From contig JAJUBI010000002.1 of NCBI GenBank assembly GCA_022419385.1, positions 682,001 through 746,000 on the forward strand: DNA of 64,000 nucleotides, given 5' to 3'. The notes below the pieces were generated by a model. That model saw nothing but the letters and a program-made list of their open reading frames with translations, was not told where the DNA came from and ran no database searches. The DNA is from Paraconiothyrium sp. Pb-2020 (Eukaryota; Ascomycota; Dothideomycetes; Pleosporales; Didymosphaeriaceae). This document shows positions 9,730-21,266 of this stretch, piece after piece; position 1 is the first letter of the stretch; the number at the start of each line of letters is the position of its first letter. A program made the position numbers and the translations under genes.

Positions 9730-12700
9730 CTAGCTCAAATCGAACCCAGCCCCCGAGAAGACGCTATACAGTAGCTTCTCCTTAAGTACCGCTTCATCCT
9801 TGTACATAGGCAGCTTCAGTAGATTGACGCACGTGCTCGTACTCGGCAACCTCTCCTGGTCGCTCCCAGCATCCCTTATGCTAAACCTCGGGTTCAACGT
9901 GCGGAACCCCAGTAGCGGTGCCCTCGGCGTACTCGTCACGAACTTCAGCACCGCGCGGCGCTCCCCATCACTCAGTTCTTTCATGATCTTCCAGAAGAGC
10001 TGGACCGTCGGATGCTCTAGCCCGTCGTTCCCAATCACGTAGGTGCCGCCGTACATGGTGTTGCGACGCAGGTCGTCAACGTCGATGGAGGATGATGTCC
10101 CGCCGATTAGGGTCTGGAGTTCAGGGGCGTTGAACATGGAGAGCCACGAGGGCTGGATCATGGCGGAGAGACCACGGAGGAAGGCCGATGTCTGAAGGTA
10201 GGGTTGGTTTTGCAAGCGGTGTCGGGCGACGTAGCTGATATAGACGAGGCGATTCTGGTTAGTGACGGGGATGTTGGCGCCGTCGGGACGGAGCTCTTTT
10301 GTGACGGCTTTGGTCTTCTTGGTGTTATGGTCGACCACAACAGTGTCCGTGATTGTGAAGTTGAGACCGAAGTCTTCTACATTGCCTAGGGACGTGTAAG
10401 CGTACATTACGAAGCAAGGCCTCATGTTGGTACAACTTACCATCGTAAGTCTTGAGCTTGTGCAGGCCTTGATAGAGCTCCTCGTCCAAATCGCGGAGAT
10501 CATTTAGCGTCGGACGGTAACCTGTCTCGTTCGGCGCGGACCCCGTGCCGCCCGTCAATGCCCATTTTCGCAAGAAGAAGGGTGCAAAGTTGACATCGAC
10601 CAAGATACCTGAGTTCAATTAGTGAACGTCCTGTTGTAATGAGTTCCCAAGGATACTCACCTTCGTACATGCATTTACCGATGATGCGCCCCAAGAATTC
10701 GTACCGCTGTAGGGATTCCGACACCTGCTGCCGGAATTCAGCAGAGCGATCGCGTAGACCTATTTTGGTCCTCAAGACCTCCTTCAGTTCTTCTACAGCC
10801 GAGGGGTTTGGGTATAACAGATGTTGATCGTTTTCAATGAACATGTCGATCCCATTTTCGGTAGGTGTGAAAGCTGTGTTGGTGACGCTGGTGAGAAACT
10901 CTTTCGTAACACCTCCGCCATCAATACCAGCTTCTGCCTGATCGAATTGATCCACAAACGTGATCTGGATGGGCTCCTTCAACCCTTCGCCGAGGTCGTA
11001 GAATTGTGCGAAAGCATCGTCAAATTCTGCACCACGATGGACACGTGCAGCATGCTTATCGAATTGGTGCGGTGCATCGGGTCGCTGCATGACGCGCAAA
11101 CGCCACGATTCAGGGTCCGAACTGCCCCTTCGCTTTGTCTTTTACGAGTTAGCGTTGTGTTACTTGGAGTCATCAAGCTACCATATACTTACCATGTCGA
11201 GTGTCACGAACTCGCGGAAAATCTGCACACGGGTCGTGAACGGTATGAAGAAGGGCATGTTCTGCAAAATCTCCAAGCGTGGCGCAACAGCTTGCAGATA
11301 CCTTCTGCGCGACGCTTTCCGCTGCTGGCGTTGCAGCCTCTCCAATCGCCGCTGTTGTTGTGTCCTGCCGGTACCGATGAGCTGTGGTGTGTCGTCAAAG
11401 TCATCCTCTTCGTCTCCCATGTCCTCAGCATCTTCCTCTTGTATCCTGTGTCGGCTCTCCTCCTCTTCAACGACTGCCGGGATGAATCCAGTCATATCGA
11501 ACCTCGAAGTCATTAACCAATGATCGTCAGGTAAGAACTTCCGTCGGGAGTCACGTTCGTAGACCATGCGGACCAATCCAGTAACAAGGCCTTTCACATA
11601 GTCAAGAGTCAAGCCTGCAACACCTCCCAAAGAAGGTTCTGCGGCTTGTTTCTGTTGCTGAGCTTCGGCAGCTTGCGGGCTGAAGAAGCTGATTCCACCG
11701 CTAGTAGAATCTCGTTCATCAGATTCGTTGATATCGGAAGCATTGAAATACAGAGTGAAGCCAAGGTTCTTCAAGAAAGTTGTTAAATCTTTCACATCGA
11801 CTAATGGCAAGGAACCTCCTGAAAAAAACTCTTCATCGTCGGTAACTTTGAGCACGAAGGTGTAAAGCTCAAGAAAGACGAGAATTACCCGCCATTCATC
11901 AGCTCTTACAGCGGCAAGGTCAACCTCTTGTCTGGGCGCTTGCCAGAAGGAGTTCGTTGGTAAGCTTGCAGAGGGAGCGACACCATTAGACTGAGTCGCT
12001 CTCGGTCGTAAAAGGTCAACAGCAGCTCTTGAGTCACGCGTAATCGTACTGAATACAGAGGAGCGCTTTGATGCCTGCCAGAAATACTTGATGGCGGGTA
12101 ACTTCCTGCCCTTGCCGGATTGCGCGTTTGGCGGGCCGATGTACAACCACATGCGAATCTCGTCACCTCTTCGTGGAAAGAAACGGAGCAGAGCGAGCGC
12201 ATAGTTGGCCAACTGACGCGCCTCTTCTACTTTTTCGTCCTCTGTAGCATCTGACGATTGAGAGGACCCAGCCAAGAGATTGCCAATACCTTCCTGGTTC
12301 ACGAGTGACAATATTTGTTCCTTCAAGAATTCGTTCACGACAACTTCCTCCAGTTCTGACTTGTCGCCGTCGGAGCCCGTCCCTTCAATGATGTTCGTAG
12401 GCAACGAATTCAGGAGGAGTGAAACTACGGTTACGAAATCTTTGTGAACGGCGTAAGCCTCCGATGACTGGAAGTTGTGTGCGTATCGATGGAAATATAT
12501 GAACATGCCGAGGAAGCATATCCGGCCTTCTACACTCCCCAGTTCTTGTCTTGACTGCAGCCCGTTCTCCTTCAAGTATGCGGCTAACGCACTCGCTAGC
12601 AGCTTGTAATTGATCGCATTTGCCAACGAATCCCGGAATTTTGTCCCTAACGCTGAACTCGTGTCTGCGCTCAAATGGGAAAGTGTCAAGAACTCGAAAC

Positions 12701-13460
12701 CAAAAGCCTCGTATGCGTTCAATGTGTAGCCAGTCACCTTTGTCAACGGTATAACAATGGCTGGAAAAATAACTTCGAGAGTTTCGGCTGCCCTTGCTGC
12801 GTTCGTGGCTTCAGGGCCCGACAAGATTGTTGAAACGACATGGGCGACTGTGTGGAAGTATTGCGGGCCATTCTTAGCCGTCTCGGCGGGTATTTGCTCT
12901 GCTAGAAATCGGGCCATGCTTAGAAAGTCTTGGTATCGGCCTGTTGAGATTGAGTCGGTTGGCCGGCGAGCCAAAGTTCTTAAGATTATCCGCTGTAACT
13001 TGAGGTATGCAGATGGCCAGGCACCGCTTGCATCGAATTTGAAAGCTTGCACCGTCTCCAGCTGCCGCTTGTGGAACTGACGTATTCGGTCGAGATCATC
13101 TTCCTTCCGCATGTTCGCGAATCGTAGAAGACACTGTAGCTGCGACAAAGCCTCCTCTTCCGAGCTGTAAGGTCTCGATGCAGGCGAGGCGGCGGTTTGC
13201 CCCTCCACGGCATCCCACTCCTGCCGCAACAGACCACTAACCTCCCCTCTACTACGGTGACCGCGCCATACCCTCTGTATTGTCTTGGCCGCTTGTTGAG
13301 TCTCCCGCTCGCGTTGTCGTTGCGCTCGCTCCTGTTGAGCGCGGTCGAGTGCTGCCTGTGAGCCGCTTCCGGACCCTGTGCTGCCGAACGCGTGCGTCTT
13401 GCGGCCACTGAGATTGACTTGGCGAGGCCGTCGAGTGTTTCCTGTGAAGCTCGTGAACAT
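9730..13460 (-). CDS. HUL5: HECT-type E3 ubiquitin ligase, Hul5/UBE3C family
   Basis: Four exons, 13460-11193, 11138-10661, 10608-10441 and 10385-9730, encode 1189 aa. The start MFTSFTGN is followed by the NLSGRK block typical of this family and an IQ motif at about residues 57-72 (AAKTIQRVWRGHRSRG). A long helical middle region precedes the HECT domain (about residue 830 to the end): QITFVDQFDQAEAGIDGGG, then FLGRIIGKCMYEG, ILVDVNFAPFFLRKW, and the C-lobe with the thioester cysteine in STSTCVNLLKLP, about residue 1157. Hul5 acts with the proteasome, extending ubiquitin chains on stalled or misfolded substrates. All three introns (54, 52 and 55 bp) have good donors and join in phase with the family sequence. 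An acidic stretch lies near residues 690-715. Confidence 0.93.
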
Positions 13461-14152
13461 GGTGAGGAGCTCAGGCGAACGCCTGCCCAAAGTCGGTGAT
13501 TATGCGAAGTGAAGGCTGCGGTCGGTCGAAGCCAGCATGAATGAAGGACGGCGAGATCGGATGTTGACCAAGTAACGTATATGAGGTTTCGTAATCCGCG
13601 AACGTCTCGTTGGCCCTTACTCGTGGGAATGCGCGGCCGGTGATATGTAGGGAAGCTGGGGTGAAGTTGAGTGTGAGTAGCGACAGCAACAACGGTGCAC
13701 GTCACTACACCATTGGTAAAGCGATGCTTCCCCAAGCGGACAATACGGAAACCGCACCAAGCGCGTAAGGTGGCGAGCAAACCAAACGTCAAAAGAGTAT
13801 ATTAAATCAAACCTTCGGCAGGCTTCTAGAAGCTCCGCCCACAGCTATCTATGCGCGGCGGGCAGCCGTGGTCATCATCGGCCGGCCGCACCTGCTAATT
13901 CCGAAGCCCTACGCACGGCCCGCTCTGCACGTGGCAGAGCTTGGCAACGCTGCACAGGCGATCCTGGTTTAACTCAAACCTTTTTGGTCGCATTGACTAT
14001 CGAGAGCAACGGGGTCCCAAGCTGAACGGTGATAGTCTATCGTAGGGCGACTTGAGCACCTGTGAGGCCCCAGAATTGATCTTGATACTGCATGTACAAA
14101 GTTCGCCCTCACACATGTGCAACAAAGACAGGACCGATGCGATATCCTCCCA
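13461..14152. other. HUL5 promoter region
   Basis: This stretch holds the HUL5 5' flank and the 3' flank of the next minus-strand gene. Nothing else is recognised. Confidence 0.45.
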
Positions 14153-14701
14153 TTATTGAATCCCAGAACTGGCTGAAGATAGCAACCTCACAGCAACAGC
14201 AAAAGCGAAAGCCCACAGACCCACAATACAAATCACGAATATCGTCCCAACCACCGCTCTCGTTACCCTCTCCAACTCCGAGCCCCCTTCCTGCCTTTCA
14301 TATCGCGGCAGTTCTTCACCACCCACTTCCAATTCAAAAAGGTCCATTTCCCCTAGCCAATTGGGACCGGGAAGCTGGCTTGACACGTGATCGTCGTAAA
14401 TTGTGAAAGGACTTGGTCCGTGTCGGGGAACAGCTATGTAGGGCGATGAGTAAAACAAAGCTGAATCCTCTGCCAGATCTGTACGTGGATGCTCATCGTA
14501 TTCGGGTGGCTCTTGATCTTCGATGTATATTGACGCGTGTTGGTAGGGGGTTTCAGCTCTGTAGGGAGGAGGCGTTTCGCCTCCAATGCTGGACCGCGGC
14601 AACAGGTCGGTATAAGATGGTGGAGAGTCGCCATGGTCTGTAGTAGCGGAGATGAGAGCGTGGGTAAGGTCTAGCGTGATGTGGTGTGTGGAAGACATCA
14701 T
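14153..14701 (-). CDS. Small single-pass membrane protein with PPxY motifs
   Basis: A single exon encodes 182 aa (MMSSTHH; two adjacent ATGs). The N-terminal 148 residues are acidic, Pro/Tyr-rich and without predicted structure. They carry three PPxY motifs: PPSY at 27-30, PPPY at 44-47 and PPEY at 65-68. A related LPRY occurs at 131-134. One hydrophobic segment (about residues 150-173, VVGTIFVICIVGLWAFAF) is followed by a short tail, suggesting a tail-anchored or single-pass protein with the motifs in the cytosol. PPxY motifs bind WW domains. In fungi, membrane proteins of this layout serve as adaptors that bring the Nedd4-type ligase Rsp5 to transporters. The adaptor role is inferred from motif and topology only; no specific family is recognised. 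Confidence 0.7.
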   Translation of the reverse strand: MMSSTHHITLDLTHALISATTDHGDSPPSYTDLLPRSSIGGETPPPYRAETPYQHASIYIEDQEPPEYDEHPRTDLAEDSALFYSSPYIAVPRHGPSPFTIYDDHVSSQLPGPNWLGEMDLFELEVGGEELPRYERQEGGSELERVTRAVVGTIFVICIVGLWAFAFAVAVRLLSSASSGIQ

Positions 14702-16021
14702 GAAGGCTAAGGGGAAAACCCTGAATTTCGTCTTTACCTGCTCAGCGGTTGCGGGATCTCACACCTACTTGAGGTTCAAGCGGGTTTCCGTCAGCGGCCT
14801 TCTAACTAGGCAATGGGAGTACGTTGTCGCTGCGATGTTTTTGCTTCTTACGAAAGATGACAATTTGAACTACAAGCACTGTAAAAAAGGTATTGCACGT
14901 CATGATGTACCTTGGGTTCATCAATCTGTTGAGTAAAACGCATCACGCACAACAACATCTCGAACCAAGGTATACAATTTCATCGCCCAACATTCCCAGT
15001 ACCTCGTGAACTTCGGACGATGAAAGATCCCAAACATCGCAGATTGTCTACAAAAGCATGTAGGTAGGTAGTATGGTAACTTACAAAAGTACTATATGAT
15101 AGATACTATTCAGTGTAGTAAAATATATACGGAATCTAGTAACGTTCTCCACCCCGATAGCATCGCATGAGTCCACTTTACAAGCGGCCGGGGGCTCAAA
15201 GGGTCAATCCGGGCCAGAAAGATACCGAGCGAATTCGACTGGGTATCTGACTCGATTCAATGTGAGGTTATGTACTCGTTTTCATACGATCAATGCAGTG
15301 AAATATTGAGTACACGCGGTGGCTTTTCAGCTGGATTTGTGTTGATACGATTAATTAAAAGACCCATCTATCGCTGCAATCATGATGTTGGTGAATTTGG
15401 AGTGATTCCCCGTGCCACGGCCTCGGATTTGACCAAAACACATACTAAGCTGCCCCGCCACAACTACACCGCAATACATCAACATAATTAATCAACTTAC
15501 CAATGCACCGCCACCCAGTTGCAATTGAAAGAAAGGCAGCAAATCGAGGCAGCCAGAGCAAGCTCAGCGCTTCTGCATGATTGTTGCCAATGCGGCACGG
15601 TGCGCGAATTGTTGGTTACATGACGTGAACTAAGCCTATACTGTGCCGCTGCGCTCTCCACAGAGCTTCCCCCATCGACTCACCAATCTACTACCCTCAC
15701 CATGTCTGAAAAGGAAAATGAACAGGAGAGCCGTGCTTCGTGGCTTCAGGTACTGGGAGCCTTGGGCTTGAATGTCCACATCCGGGAACGGCATATAAAA
15801 GTACTTCCTGCATCTCCTACGTCGATCTTCAGCGTCCGAATTACCCTAGATCATCACGGTAGCAAAAGTCGCAAAGTGGGCTAGAGATGTGCCAACGCAG
15901 TGTGATGAATAGCAAATGAATGCCACAATACGTAAGTCCCTCCTTCGTAAGACATTTGAGCAGAGACGGAAGAGTTGCATTATCTTTCGAGTGTACGCTC
16001 ACGTTAAGGCAGGCATATGCG
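14702..16021. other. Gene-poor stretch with a possible transporter relic
   Basis: This 1.3-kb stretch has no supported gene. At 15702-15884 (+) a 60-codon frame begins MSEKENEQESRASWLQVLGA, which faintly resembles the N-terminus of fungal MFS monocarboxylate-type permeases. It has no continuation. It may be a decayed fragment or chance. Confidence 0.35.
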
Positions 16022-17222
16022 CTATTCCACCTCCGTGGTAGGACCTCTCTCAGCCTCGATAATACCATCGTGGTCGAAGTGCTCCCAGAGCATGATATTA
16101 ACGAAGCCGGCATCTCTAAGCAGTTTCGTCCACTGTGCCCTCGAGCGTTCCATTCCTCCGTTGAAGGTCATCATGACCAAGTCGAATCTCGCCTGTATCT
16201 CGGTAGCGCCTGTATCGGGCAGGATCAGTTCATGAATCAGAAGCTTTGAGTAGCCAGGAACCATGGAATCGCGGATATTCTTCAGGATAAGGTGACAATA
16301 CTTGTCAGACCAATCGTGAAGGATGTGATGGAGGAAGTACCCCCTTGCACCTGAGGGCAATTAACAAGGGCAATAGCCATAGATTCATGTTTGCTCACCC
16401 CTCACAGGCTGTTCCGTGAAGAAGTCGTGCGACATCTTCACTATGTTCGCACTAAGTTCATTTTCGACGATACCATCCAGGACGTGAGGCAGGTCCTGGA
16501 GTACCAGCTTTCCCTCGTAGTACTTAGGAGGTGAGCCGAACGTCGAATCGAACGCCAGCAGGTCATGCCCTTTACCTACCCCAACGTCGACGAGCAAGAT
16601 TGGGCCTTTTGAGGAATTGAAATCAGTGATCAGGCGTCCGTTGACGTCGTACCATTCGTGCCAGTATTCCCTAGCACCCATGGTGTTACCCATGAACAAG
16701 TTGAAGTCCTGAAGCAGAGAAGGCATGGAGTGAAGGAAGTCAAAAGTGTTATATTTGGTCTGGTTGGCATATTGAACGAAGCCATCGGTAGGCTCGCTTG
16801 GCGCTTTGTACCCGGTCTCGTACAGGAATTTCGGCGCCTTGATGGCGGAAGTGATGAGGACGTCAAAGCTGAAGAGAGTCAGAGAGTTTTCCGGGAGCGT
16901 GAAGTGGGGCGTCATGAGCTTACGCGAACCTATGGCCCGCAGCTATTGGTGCGGAAGCCATAGCTCTAGTCGTCTCATTGGCACTCCATGTCTCTCGGCC
17001 GGGCTGCTCTACGAAATCCACCGCAGCTAGTAGTCGCAGAACTCTGGCTGTAGGAACGTTTATCTTTCCGGTTTTGAGATATCAAGTTGCAAGTTTCCTT
17101 GCTAGAGTGAGAGTTTCGATTTTCACAGCCTCATCTTTCAAAATCTGCGATTTGTGGATTGCTTGGAGGTTTGTAACTAGCGAGTGGACGTCAGCGCGTT
17201 CAGCGGCGGGGGTATCACTCAT
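16022..17222 (-). pseudogene. O-methyltransferase (plant/fungal type), probably inactivated
   Basis: Exons are 17222-16924, 16868-16399 and 16350-16022, with 55- and 48-bp introns in good phase. The C-terminal two thirds fit the SAM-dependent O-methyltransferase family used in fungal secondary metabolism: motif I LLVDVGVGKGHD, then PHVLDGIV, FFTEQPVRGARGYFLHHILH with DWSD, and a family-like C-terminus. The first exon encodes an apparently normal start (MSDTPAAERADVHS to LTLARKLAT), but codon 47 is TGA (17084-17082). The sequence then resumes at TARVLRLLAAVDFVEQPG, so roughly 55 residues of the dimerisation domain usually found between these blocks are missing. I read this as an internal deletion plus a stop. 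A non-canonical intron could restore the frame but would not restore the missing domain. No other biosynthetic gene lies nearby. Confidence 0.65.
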
Positions 17223-18740
17223 GATGTTGTCTATGCGATGGATGGGCAGATAAGTGAGAGCAGAGCAATGGTCTGGTCGAAAAATTGAGCAAGGGACAAG
17301 GCGTACTCTTACTCGACAGGTACAGCAACTGCTTTTATACTCTGTGTGTAGTTATATATTGCTGCGCCGCAGTGTGTAATTCTTTATTGCCTCGCCGCAT
17401 TGGTGCAGCCGGGCACTTCCTTCGCCGCACTATTGCAGTCAGGCGGCTATATCGTGTTGCACAATCATTCCTTTCGGAGACTTTAAAGAATATCCATGTC
17501 ATGCGGGGTACAAGCTGTCAGCTGAGGTCAGAGTACTGTATCTTAGCAGCCAAGCTTGGTTCTTCACACGTGCAATCATCTTGTAAATTATCAGGTAGGC
17601 GCATCGAGGTTTCCTTTGTACACGATGGTCTCTTTAATCCCCCTTTTCAGAATCTATTTGGATTTTGCATTCTTCATATAGACAAGATGCTCTGGTATTG
17701 TCCTATTCGGAATGCAAAGACACTCCCATATTTACGCGCATCCATCGTCATTGACGAGATCAATTTTTTGAGGATTTGTACCCATAGACCACCTACAAAC
17801 ATATTTCTGGTTAAGAGTCAAATCACCCATGGTTGCTGGTTCCGTACCATACATATCTTACCTGAACACAACGCCCAACACTACGAAACCCCACCCTTCA
17901 ACCCAAAAACATCGCGCTTCGAATGATAAGAGCAAAGTTCACTCTTTATCTCTGTCAAACACAACATACACACCAAGGCTGCGAAGCCACCTCCGATCAA
18001 GTCCCGCACTCAAACGCTCGCAACAAAGCCCAATCTTTGACTTATACAAACAAGATGTTGAAGACCCCCCACGATATTCCCCGTGCCCTTCCGCCGCCCA
18101 CTTCATCGCCGATCAATCACGAAAACGCTCATCCGACGCTTCGTCAACCGATTTACTACTTCTTGACTTCGGAGGGTGAGGTTATATTCTATTAGAAAAA
18201 AAGAACATGTGCGGACTATTTGGTTATCCTTCTTCGGAGAGCGTTCGAACATCGATGGCGAGAAGTCCACACCCGGCCTGAACAGACATGGAGCCGAAAG
18301 TACATGATCCAGAAGACGGAGGGGTTGCGAGGAGTTTCATGTCGCTTTCCAGGTTGCGGTGGTTGCTAGGATCGATGGTATGGCTTTTGAGGGCTTGCTT
18401 ATGTTACGGACTGAAGAGTTGTTTATTGCGTACAGGATGGCGAGCTACATCACTGTAATAATTACGATTGATGGCGTTGATGTTTGGATTAAACGCTCTG
18501 TACCTGGGCTTGTTTCATGGACTGGGTAGTACGAGGACCAGCTATCACGCATGCGATCAAGATTGATGCTTGGAAAGGGAAGTCGATGATGTCTCGGTGT
18601 ATTACTAGCTGAGTACTACCATGTTCGACTATCACGCATGTGCCGAAAAATTGCTGTAGAATACAGTGATTGGGTATAGAGCGAGGAAAACAAAGAAAAT
18701 TTTCAAAGTGATGAAACTACAAATTTGTGCGAATGGTATA
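17223..18740. other. Gene-poor stretch
   Basis: This 1.5-kb stretch lies between the O-methyltransferase relic and the zinc-finger gene. Short frames at 17829-18195 (+) have no family similarity and are not called. Confidence 0.45.
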
Positions 18741-20261
18741 CTATCCTTTCCTGCCCTTGAAGTGCCTAGTCAGAATATGCCCTCTCGATGACCGTCTCTG
18801 CTGGGGCATTTCTTCCACCGTCGGCGAGTGAGAGTAATAAAGCTGGAATGCTTTCGGCGAACTCCCGTAGCTCATCTGGGAAGGATCGAGCTCGAGCCCT
18901 GGCGGAATCTGCGGATCTGGACCCTCGTCAGTTAGCCCAAAGTCTTCATCCACGTCCATGTAGCTGATTCGCCGTCCACTGATGGTAGGAGACGGGATGT
19001 CGAAGGCCACGAGGTCGCCGGGGTGCGGCTCAGTGAAGGAAAGCTTGGGATCGAGCGCTTGAGAGATAGACACTGGGCGCATGGTGGAAACGGGTTGAGA
19101 GACCCGACCGCTCAGAATCTGGGTCAGTTGTTCGCTTGTAAGAAGCTCGAATCGTGGCACTGAATCTTGACTGGGTGTTATAAATGCAGCATCTAATTCT
19201 GCGGCGTCGTTGAACGGGCGCCCTTCGCGAAGGCTGAGTGCTGTATGCACTACTTCAAGGACGTTGGGACGCATATCGCAGCACTCTAGCTTCTGCTTCA
19301 GTATCCGCGTATTCTCCGGGCTCCATGTAATCTGATATCGTGGCTGCTTGGACTCGAACTCCGCAAATAGCGACTTCCAAGCACTGCGTGTTGCGTCCTG
19401 GCGGAGAAGATTGTGAATGGTGTTCGAGTACTTCCACTCGGTTCGTCCCCTTCTTTTTTCTGTCCCCTTCGGCTTCATATGTAATGCAACATGATCGCAT
19501 CGTTCTTTCCACCCGGTGAGGATAGCTTTGCAGCCGTCGAAGCCGCAACCATAGACGAGCCGTGGCAGAAGGCGTACACGAACATCTGTTGGGCAGGGTA
19601 CATCCGGATGATGGCGTTTAAAGTGCGCTTCGAAGTCCAGCTTCCGGTCGAGCACTTCCAAGCAGTTGCGGATGGGACAAGGCCAGTCTTCGCCTGTCTC
19701 ATGGTGTTTGGTTTCGTGCTTCTTCCAGTCAGCCTTTGCGGCAAACGAGGTGTGTTCGCTGCAGAATGTGCAGAACCAGGGTCCTCCACCCGAGGATGTC
19801 ACGCTGGGTTTGGCTGTAGAGGACTTGACGGTCATGGACTCGATATCTGTGGATTGTGGTGAAGGCATTGACAGCGTGTCGGTCGGGCTGAATACTTCTG
19901 AAATAGGGGAGGCGGACGTCATGGCAGGCTTTGTGGTGTTCAGACCGGAACGGTAGAGTGGTACCTCACGTTGAGGTCGCGAGCGCGATGAAGCAGACGA
20001 TAGCAAGGATGGCGCATAGTCTGTACTGAAGCCAGAATAGCGGGACTCAGAAGACACGTGGGAGAAGCGCGAAGGTGAAGTTACTACAGATGCTGGGCCT
20101 GTTCAGGGTTAGAAAACAAATGTCACATGTATAGGAGGAAGCAACGTACGTGATTGTGCGACGTCCAAAACCATTCTGATTACATCATTTGATCTATGCT
20201 TCTGCAGAAGTGCATAGATGTGCTGGAGCGACTCCTCGTCATATCCCCGTTCCGCATCCAT
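18741..20261 (-). CDS. C2H2 zinc-finger protein
   Basis: Two exons, 20261-20150 and 20098-18741, encode 489 aa, separated by a 51-bp intron. Exon 1 supplies the ATG (MDAERGYDEESLQHIYALLQ); exon 2 alone opens only at a GTG. Residues 60-140 are Ser/Thr-rich. A cluster of C2H2-type fingers follows: WFCTFCSEHTSF with KKHETKHH, WPCPIRNCLE with FEAHFKRHH, and YGCGFDGCKAILTGW with CDHVALHM. After this come a basic KRRGRTEWKYSNT segment and a conserved helical block before a disordered C-terminus. The protein is likely nuclear and DNA-binding. This finger arrangement recurs in fungal proteins of unknown target. A role in transcription is inferred from domain content. Confidence 0.82.
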
Positions 20262-21266
20262 GGCTTTCGGATCGAGGTGCACTTATCGTCATCCAAAGAT
20301 AGTATGGCACAATGTGGATAGGATGCCGTAGGGTTCTGGATATTAGAAATTATATGGCAATGATTGTCTTCAATGCAAGGTAAAAGATGGACGAAATGAA
20401 TAATGCACTCGTAAGCACAAATGTACCAAAGGAGGTTTTGGACAAGAAGAGGACTCGAGAAATGTAGATGCCTGTATCGTCATGGGGCCTAGCGACTATT
20501 AAGACACCACATCGAGGCGCAGATCCGTATCGCAGGTGGTCATAGCGTGGCTGAACCCTGGGGCCTCAGCCTTCCCCAACGCAGAATCCTGCTGCCTTCC
20601 CCTCATGAGCTAAACGATCTTAGTAGCTATTGGTCTCCTCCATGAGGCTATCCCGCATTCAGCGGATGCGGAACACCTTGGTGTGTACTGACCTACGGTC
20701 TTTCATCGGGGAGATCGGGTCGGTGTGCTTGTAGACTAGGTATTGTCGACGGTTTACCGCGTGAACACTGCATGAGTCAGGACAATACGAAGACCAACGC
20801 GAAGAAACGAAGAGCATTGAACAGTAGTTGCCACTCCGCTGAGCTGAAGATGATCAGTAAGTGGCTTTCTCACACGTGCTACTGAAGTTGTGCTTCGTCA
20901 CCAACACCGCTGAGTCAGGGATCCAACCCAGGCGTGAGGCTCTGCGAAACGGAACATTTGAACCTCAACGAGCTACCGTGCCTTTTAAGAAGAACTATAG
21001 GCAGACGCCGCGCGCACGGATGTTGAGGTTGGTTGGGTTGCGCGTGAGGCGACCGGTCAGTCCAGCTCGAGTCTGCCCTTCGCTTAGCCACCGATTGCCT
21101 GGTGGCCGGGATTGGTTAGGACTCGCACCCACCTTCCTGAAGATCCTCCGCTTGCACATCTCTTCACGCGCATAATCTCTATCGCTCCCTTCCCTTTGTA
21201 GTCCAGGGTGTCCAGCGAACAGGTTCCGATCCCTTCGAAGCGTGTCCACAAATGTTTCAATCAAGC
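20262..21266. other. Intergenic stretch
   Basis: This 1-kb stretch holds the zinc-finger gene promoter and the 3' flank of the first GTPase gene. Nothing else is recognised. Confidence 0.5.

Noticed and set aside
15702..15884. Sixty-codon frame resembling an MFS permease N-terminus
   Set aside because: Similarity is faint, confined to about 15 residues, and no transporter sequence follows.
17829..18195. Two overlapping plus-strand frames of 116 and 90 codons
   Set aside because: No family similarity, no consistent splice model, low-complexity composition.
16022..20261. Possible secondary-metabolite cluster around the O-methyltransferase
   Set aside because: No polyketide synthase, peptide synthetase, terpene synthase, P450 or transporter gene is present nearby.
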